Source: SAR202 cluster bacterium (GTDB lineage: Bacteria > Chloroflexota > Dehalococcoidia > Lucifugimonadales > Lucifugimonadaceae). From it: a DNA stretch of 55,615 bases. How positions within the stretch are numbered: position 1 is the first letter of the stretch; each line of letters opens with the position of its first letter. The notes beneath the pieces are model-generated. The model ran no database searches and had not been told where the DNA came from. It saw only the letters and a list, made by a program, of their open reading frames with translations. The position numbers and the translations under genes are program-made. Shown piece by piece: positions 51,952 through 55,615 of the stretch. Location of the stretch: NCBI GenBank assembly GCA_008373165.1, contig RQOU01000122.1, positions 1-55,615 of the forward strand, in the 5' to 3' direction.

Positions 51952-54066
51952 CTAGAAGCCCATGTCTCCTCCGGGAGGTCCGCCTGGCATTGGTGGCATA
52001 GGCGGTTCGTCTTGTTCACTGATAAGAGCCTCAGTTGTGAGGATCATTCCAGCGACAGAGACTGCATTTTCGACGGCTGCACGAGTTACCTTGGCAGGAT
52101 CAACAATGCCCATCTCTACCATGTCACCGTACTCACCCTTGTGGGCGTCGAAACCGTAGTTGCTAGAATCGTTATCAGCGACGTTGTTCAAGATGACAGC
52201 ACCTTCGTGACCGGAGTTGGCGGCTATGACCCTGATTGGTTCCAAAAGCGAGCGTTGGAGCACTTCGATACCAGTCTGTTCGTCATTATTGTCTGACTTC
52301 ACTTCACTGAGTGATCCAGATGCTTTGATTAAGACTGTTCCGCCACCTGGAACGATTCCTTCTTCGACTGCTGCCCGTGTGGCTGAAAGAGCATCTTCCA
52401 TCCGTTGCTTTTTCTCTTTCATCTCGATTTCGGTTGCTGCACCTACTTTGAGGATTGCAACTCCACCAGAAAGCTTAGCTAAGCGTTCTTGGAGCTTCTC
52501 ACGGTCATAGTCAGATGATGTGTCGGCTATCTGTGTTTCGATCTCGGCTTTTCGGCCATTGAGAGCATCAACTGAACCATCACCATCAACGAAAGTTGTT
52601 TCGTCTTTGCTTACTACGATCTGTTTACACTTACCGAGGTCATCCAGAGTCACAGTCTCTAATTTGCGACCTATCTCTTCTGAAATAACCGTGCCGCCAG
52701 TGAGAATAGCGATATCTTCCAGCATAGCTTTTCGTCGGTCACCGAAGCCAGGAGCCTTGACGGCCGCAACGTTAAGTGTCCCGCGGAGCTTGTTCACTAC
52801 CAGAGTCGCAAGCGCCTCACCTTCTACGTCTTCGGCAATCACCAAAACATTCTTGTTGGTTTGGAGAACCTTTTCAAGAACTGGTAGAAGGTCTGAAATC
52901 GCAGAAATCTTCTGTGAAGTGATTAAGACGTAAGGATCAGCGAGGACAGATTCCTGTCGTTCTGAGTTAGTTACAAAGTAAGGGGAAAGATATCCACGAT
53001 CTATCTGCATTCCCTCAACGAACTCGGTCTCATAGGAGAGAGACTTTGATTCATCAACGGTGATAACTCCGTCCTTGCCAACCTTGTCCATGACGTCGGA
53101 TATGAGGCTGCCCATCTCGTCATCATGGGATGACAGGATTGCAACACTTTCAATTTGATCTTTCGAATCAACCGGGGTTGATTGGCCGGCTATCGATTCA
53201 CGAACAGCTGCCATTCCAATGTCCATGCCGCGCTTCAATGCCATTGGGTCGGTACCTGCTGCAACGTTCTTAAAACCTTCGGCAATGATTGCCTGTGCGA
53301 GAACAGTTGAAGTAGTTGCAATTACCAAAACGTTCTTATTGGTTTGAAGAACCTTTTCAAGAACTGGTAGGAGATCCGAAATCGCAGAAATCTTCTGTGA
53401 AGTGATTAAGACGTAAGGATCGGCGAGGACAGATTCCTGTCGTTCCGAGTTAGTTACGAAGTAAGGGGAAAGAAATCCACGATCTATTTGCATTCCCTCA
53501 ACGAATTCAGTTTCGTACGAAAGAGACTTTGATTCATCAACGGTGATAACACCGTCTTTACCAACCTTGTCCATAACGTCGGATATGAGGCTGCCCATCT
53601 CGTCATCATGCGATGAGAGGATTGCAACACTTTCGATTTGATCTTTCGAATCAACCGGGGTTGATTGGCCTGCTATCGATTCACGAACAGCTGCCATCCC
53701 GATGTCCATACCGCGCTTCAATGCCATTGGGTCGGTACCTGCTGCAACGTTCTTGAAACCTTCGGCGATGATTGCCTGTGCGAGAACAGTTGAAGTAGTT
53801 GTGCCATCACCAGCGTCGTCGTTTGTCTTTTTTGAGACTTCTTTGAGTAGCTGTGCACCCATGTTTTCGAACGGATCCTCGAGGTCGATCTCTTTCGCGA
53901 TGGTTACACCATCAGAGTTGACCTGTGGAGGACCAAATTTTTTGTCGACGATAATGTTTCGACCACGTGGGCCGAGCGTCGGCTTAAGAGTGTCAGCGAG
54001 AACGTCGATGCCTGCTTTAAGGCGAGATCGAGCATCATCGCTGAACTTGAGTTCTTTTGCTGCCAT
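51952..54066 (-). CDS. groEL: Chaperonin GroEL with internal 161-residue tandem duplication
   Basis: Chaperonin subunit of 704 residues instead of about 543. [44 protein letters not shown] and [13 protein letters not shown] (catalytic Asp of ATP hydrolysis at about 87) are intact. Residues 90-250 (TTSTVLAQ to NVLVIA) are repeated as 251-411. Removing one copy restores a standard GroEL, which continues with [20 protein letters not shown]. The duplicated part covers the end of the first equatorial segment, the intermediate domain and part of the apical domain, so the product as written is unlikely to fold into a normal ring. The C-terminus is [19 protein letters not shown]. The stop codon lies next to the terminator. 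Confidence 0.92.
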   Translation of the reverse strand: MAAKELKFSDDARSRLKAGIDVLADTLKPTLGPRGRNIIVDKKFGPPQVNSDGVTIAKEIDLEDPFENMGAQLLKEVSKKTNDDAGDGTTTSTVLAQAIIAEGFKNVAAGTDPMALKRGMDIGMAAVRESIAGQSTPVDSKDQIESVAILSSHDDEMGSLISDVMDKVGKDGVITVDESKSLSYETEFVEGMQIDRGFLSPYFVTNSERQESVLADPYVLITSQKISAISDLLPVLEKVLQTNKNVLVIATTSTVLAQAIIAEGFKNVAAGTDPMALKRGMDIGMAAVRESIAGQSTPVDSKDQIESVAILSSHDDEMGSLISDVMDKVGKDGVITVDESKSLSYETEFVEGMQIDRGYLSPYFVTNSERQESVLADPYVLITSQKISAISDLLPVLEKVLQTNKNVLVIAEDVEGEALATLVVNKLRGTLNVAAVKAPGFGDRRKAMLEDIAILTGGTVISEEIGRKLETVTLDDLGKCKQIVVSKDETTFVDGDGSVDALNGRKAEIETQIADTSSDYDREKLQERLAKLSGGVAILKVGAATEIEMKEKKQRMEDALSATRAAVEEGIVPGGGTVLIKASGSLSEVKSDNNDEQTGIEVLQRSLLEPIRVIAANSGHEGAVILNNVADNDSSNYGFDAHKGEYGDMVEMGIVDPAKVTRAAVENAVSVAGMILTTEALISEQDEPPMPPMPGGPPGGDMGF
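52834..53799 (-). repeat. 483-bp tandem duplication inside groEL
   Basis: Copy 1 is 53317-53799 (residues 90-250) and copy 2 is 52834-53316 (residues 251-411), back to back and in frame. By eye the copies differ at about 31 of 483 bases (roughly 93-94 percent identity), yet the proteins differ at one position only (Phe197 in RGFLSPYF versus Tyr358 in RGYLSPYF). The join reads [13 protein letters not shown]. Confidence 0.93.
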
Positions 54067-54108
54067 TAGGTATTTATCTCCAATATTAGACGGCTAGTTT
54101 CAAATCAA

Positions 54109-54405
54109 CTAGCCAACAATTGCAAGAATGTCGCTCTCGCGAACGATCAGATAATCTGTTCCGTCTTCTGCATATTCAGTACCTGCGTACTTCGAGTAGA
54201 TAACGGTTTGACCTATTTTGACCGGCATGTCGATGACTTTACCTTCGTCAGTCGTTCGACCTGGGCCAGCTGCTACTACAGAACCCTGTTGGGGTTTCTC
54301 TTTCGCAGTATCGGGAATGATGATCCCGCCAGATGAGGTTGATGCCTCTTCGTCAGCGGGCTCGATGATTACCCTGTCACCGAGCGGTGTGAGGTTCAGT
54401 GCCAC
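54109..54405 (-). CDS. groES: Co-chaperonin GroES
   Basis: Lid subunit of the chaperonin. The 98-residue protein starts VALNLTPLGDRVIIEPADEE with a GTG start, and has GGIIIPDTAKEKPQQGSVVA in the mobile-loop region, then YSKYAGTEYAEDGTDYLI and a C-terminal ESDILAIVG. I chose the GTG at 54405, which has an AAGGAG ten bases upstream and gives the standard length; a longer frame to 54474 adds 23 residues without family support. It is the first gene of the groES-groEL operon; groEL starts 42 bp after its stop codon. Confidence 0.93.
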   Translation of the reverse strand: MALNLTPLGDRVIIEPADEEASTSSGGIIIPDTAKEKPQQGSVVAAGPGRTTDEGKVIDMPVKIGQTVIYSKYAGTEYAEDGTDYLIVRESDILAIVG

Positions 54406-54531
54406 TGAATATCTTCTCCTTAGTAGTGACTTGAGCGTTCGGTCATTTGACTGTTTAATGAATGATGCGGACACACCAAATCAAGATCAAATTAAACCGA
54501 ATTTATTATTAGCATCCGACCATTTCAACTG

Positions 54532-54558
54532 CTAGCAGTCGAAAGGCTAGAGTGCTAG
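54532..54558 (-). promoter_or_regulatory. CIRCE element (HrcA operator)
   Basis: CTAGCAGTC-N9-GAGTGCTAG matches the CIRCE consensus TTAGCACTC-N9-GAGTGCTAA with two mismatches in one half and one in the other. It lies just downstream of the -10 box, about 130 bp before groES, where the heat-shock repressor HrcA would block transcription. Confidence 0.88.
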
Positions 54559-54566
54559 TTAGGGAA

Positions 54567-54595
54567 ATTTTATTAACCGTTTCACCTTGCGTCAA
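54567..54595 (-). promoter_or_regulatory. Promoter of the groES-groEL operon
   Basis: On the minus strand TTGACG (54590-54595) and TAAAAT (54567-54572) form -35 and -10 boxes separated by exactly 17 bases, a near-consensus housekeeping-sigma promoter, directly followed by the CIRCE element. Confidence 0.85.
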
Positions 54596-54640
54596 CTGTT
54601 AGTGACGGGACATATGGTGAATACATGCTGAATTAGAGAT

Positions 54641-55615
54641 CTAAGGTTGTGATGACTTGTATAGTGTTTGACCATCGATTTCAATGTTAACTGAACGCTG
54701 ATATTTTCTAATAGCTTCCAGGTTTACATTGACTCCAAGGCCCGGAGCATCAGATGCTTGAACAAAGCCTTCAGGATCTCTAAAAATCCCCGATGGTGCA
54801 GTGAGATCGAGAATCAACGGGGAATCTCCAGCAGGGTATTCGATAATATCGAAACTTCTAAAGCCTGCAAAAACATGTATTGATGCAGCGATAGACAAAT
54901 GACTTTTAAAAGTGTGATTTACGTACTGAATACCCAGTGTTTTTGCGCGATCTGCAACTCGTTTGGCTTCAGTAATACCTCCAATACGCCCAACATCGAT
55001 TTGGACATAATCAAGTCCACCATTAGTCATCATATCGTCGGCTGATCGATAAAAATCTGCGCCCTCTCCACCAGCAATGCCGATGTTTATGTTATTTGCC
55101 TTGATTCGGTCGCTTAATTGTTTGTAAGCATTAACCTCTTCGGTTTTCAGAGGTTCTTCAAGCCAAGTTACTCCTAGATCAGCGAATTTCACTGCTCGTT
55201 CATATGCAGCGTCGACGTCATCACCCCAAATGACGCCTGCATCAACCATTAATTTTGTAGTGGGCCCTAACCCATCACGTGCAGCTTCAACTAGCGCCAC
55301 ATCATCAGCGAGTGATCCATGTCCCATTGGCCCCCATCCGAATTTGGCAGCCTGAAAATTACGCTCGACAATAGAAGTTGCAATCGCATGTGTTTCATCA
55401 GGGTCGTTACCGAATAACACACTTGCATACGGGAGTTTTTTGTGTGATGTGGAATGGCCAATTAATTTCCACACTGGCTCATTTAGGTACTTACCCAGTA
55501 CATCCCACATCGCTATATCCGCACCCGATACGGCGTGATCTAACTGTTGGATATCGAGACCGTACGTACCAGCCTTGTTCCTTAGGTGTATAAGATCTTT
55601 GGGTGAATTGAGCGT
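54641..55615 (-). CDS. Enolase-superfamily enzyme, partial at window end
   Basis: The frame is open from the window edge (55615) to a stop at 54641, so the N-terminal capping domain is missing. The visible part starts with DHAVSGADIAMWDVLGKYL, the conserved helix before the barrel. Metal ligands are in LMVDAGVIWG (Asp), WLEEPLKTEE (Glu) and IAGGEGADF (Glu); QAAKFGWGP holds the Lys region and QYVNHTFKSHLSIA a His that could serve as the opposite base. A sugar-acid dehydratase or racemase role is likely but unassigned. It lies upstream of and co-directional with groES-groEL, with about 165 bp and the gro promoter between. Confidence 0.85.
   Translation of the reverse strand, partial: TLNSPKDLIHLRNKAGTYGLDIQQLDHAVSGADIAMWDVLGKYLNEPVWKLIGHSTSHKKLPYASVLFGNDPDETHAIATSIVERNFQAAKFGWGPMGHGSLADDVALVEAARDGLGPTTKLMVDAGVIWGDDVDAAYERAVKFADLGVTWLEEPLKTEEVNAYKQLSDRIKANNINIGIAGGEGADFYRSADDMMTNGGLDYVQIDVGRIGGITEAKRVADRAKTLGIQYVNHTFKSHLSIAASIHVFAGFRSFDIIEYPAGDSPLILDLTAPSGIFRDPEGFVQASDAPGLGVNVNLEAIRKYQRSVNIEIDGQTLYKSSQP

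Noticed and set aside
53702-54097. Plus-strand open frame over the start of groEL
   Set aside because: Antisense shadow of a conserved gene.

Overview
The window looks like a stretch of chromosome from a marine Chloroflexota bacterium, most likely of the SAR202 / Dehalococcoidia kind. This is an inference from gene content: two enolase-superfamily enzymes (one cut by the window end) sit among many small catabolic genes (amidohydrolases, VOC proteins, an SDR, SMP-30, MFS transporters, rhamnose-mutarotase-like proteins), an acetoin-dehydrogenase-type operon, a UGSC-family selenoprotein and an AT-leaning genome with many TTG/GTG starts. I saw no rRNA, tRNA, CRISPR array, insertion sequence or phage gene.

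Layout. 1-11 kb is a housekeeping block around a probable replication origin: glycerophosphodiester phosphodiesterase, ffh, a NIPSNAP-like protein, fmt, dnaA, an AT-rich 375-bp gap with four near-consensus DnaA boxes and a change in strand composition, then obgE-nadD-pyrE and gyrB. 11-17.7 kb holds a DUF1294 protein and an operon-like series acoA-acoB (E1), a HAD phosphatase, acoC (E2), acoX and a methyltransferase. 17.7-30.5 kb is an accessory metabolic region: a sulfide:quinone-reductase-like flavoprotein with a small partner, a secernin-type peptidase, a degenerate inositol-monophosphatase-like protein, SMP-30, VOC, D-aminoacylase, SDR, MOSC, enolase-superfamily, RpiB, a hotdog thioesterase and an MFS transporter. 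30.5-39.2 kb is a minus-strand run of DNA repair and replication genes: uvrA, recO, recR, ybaB, dnaX, ybeY, a small helical protein, vanZ-like and a mutarotase.

39.3-43.7 kb is the most interesting part. A conserved protein with an N-terminal GWSDGLPVVPPT motif is followed by a UGSC-family selenoprotein whose reading frame runs through an in-frame TGA read as selenocysteine, then an amidohydrolase, a VOC protein and a TPR protein. 43.7-49.8 kb holds the dihydrolipoamide dehydrogenase (E3) that could serve the aco complex, a class III aminotransferase, an MFS transporter with an internal tandem duplication, and an amidohydrolase. 49.9-51.9 kb carries an orphan ParB-like gene diverging from a DUF5343 gene across a cluster of ATTCCAAA-type repeats. 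51.9-54.6 kb is a groES-groEL operon with a clear promoter and CIRCE element; its groEL contains an in-frame 483-bp tandem duplication whose two copies differ almost only at silent sites. The window ends inside a second enolase-superfamily gene.

Main points for a second look: the TGA-containing UGSC gene and its neighbours, the duplicated GroEL (real or an assembly chimera), the candidate oriC, the ParB-like/DUF5343 repeat cluster, the IMPase-like protein with two metal ligands replaced, and a DnaX without its zinc cysteines.
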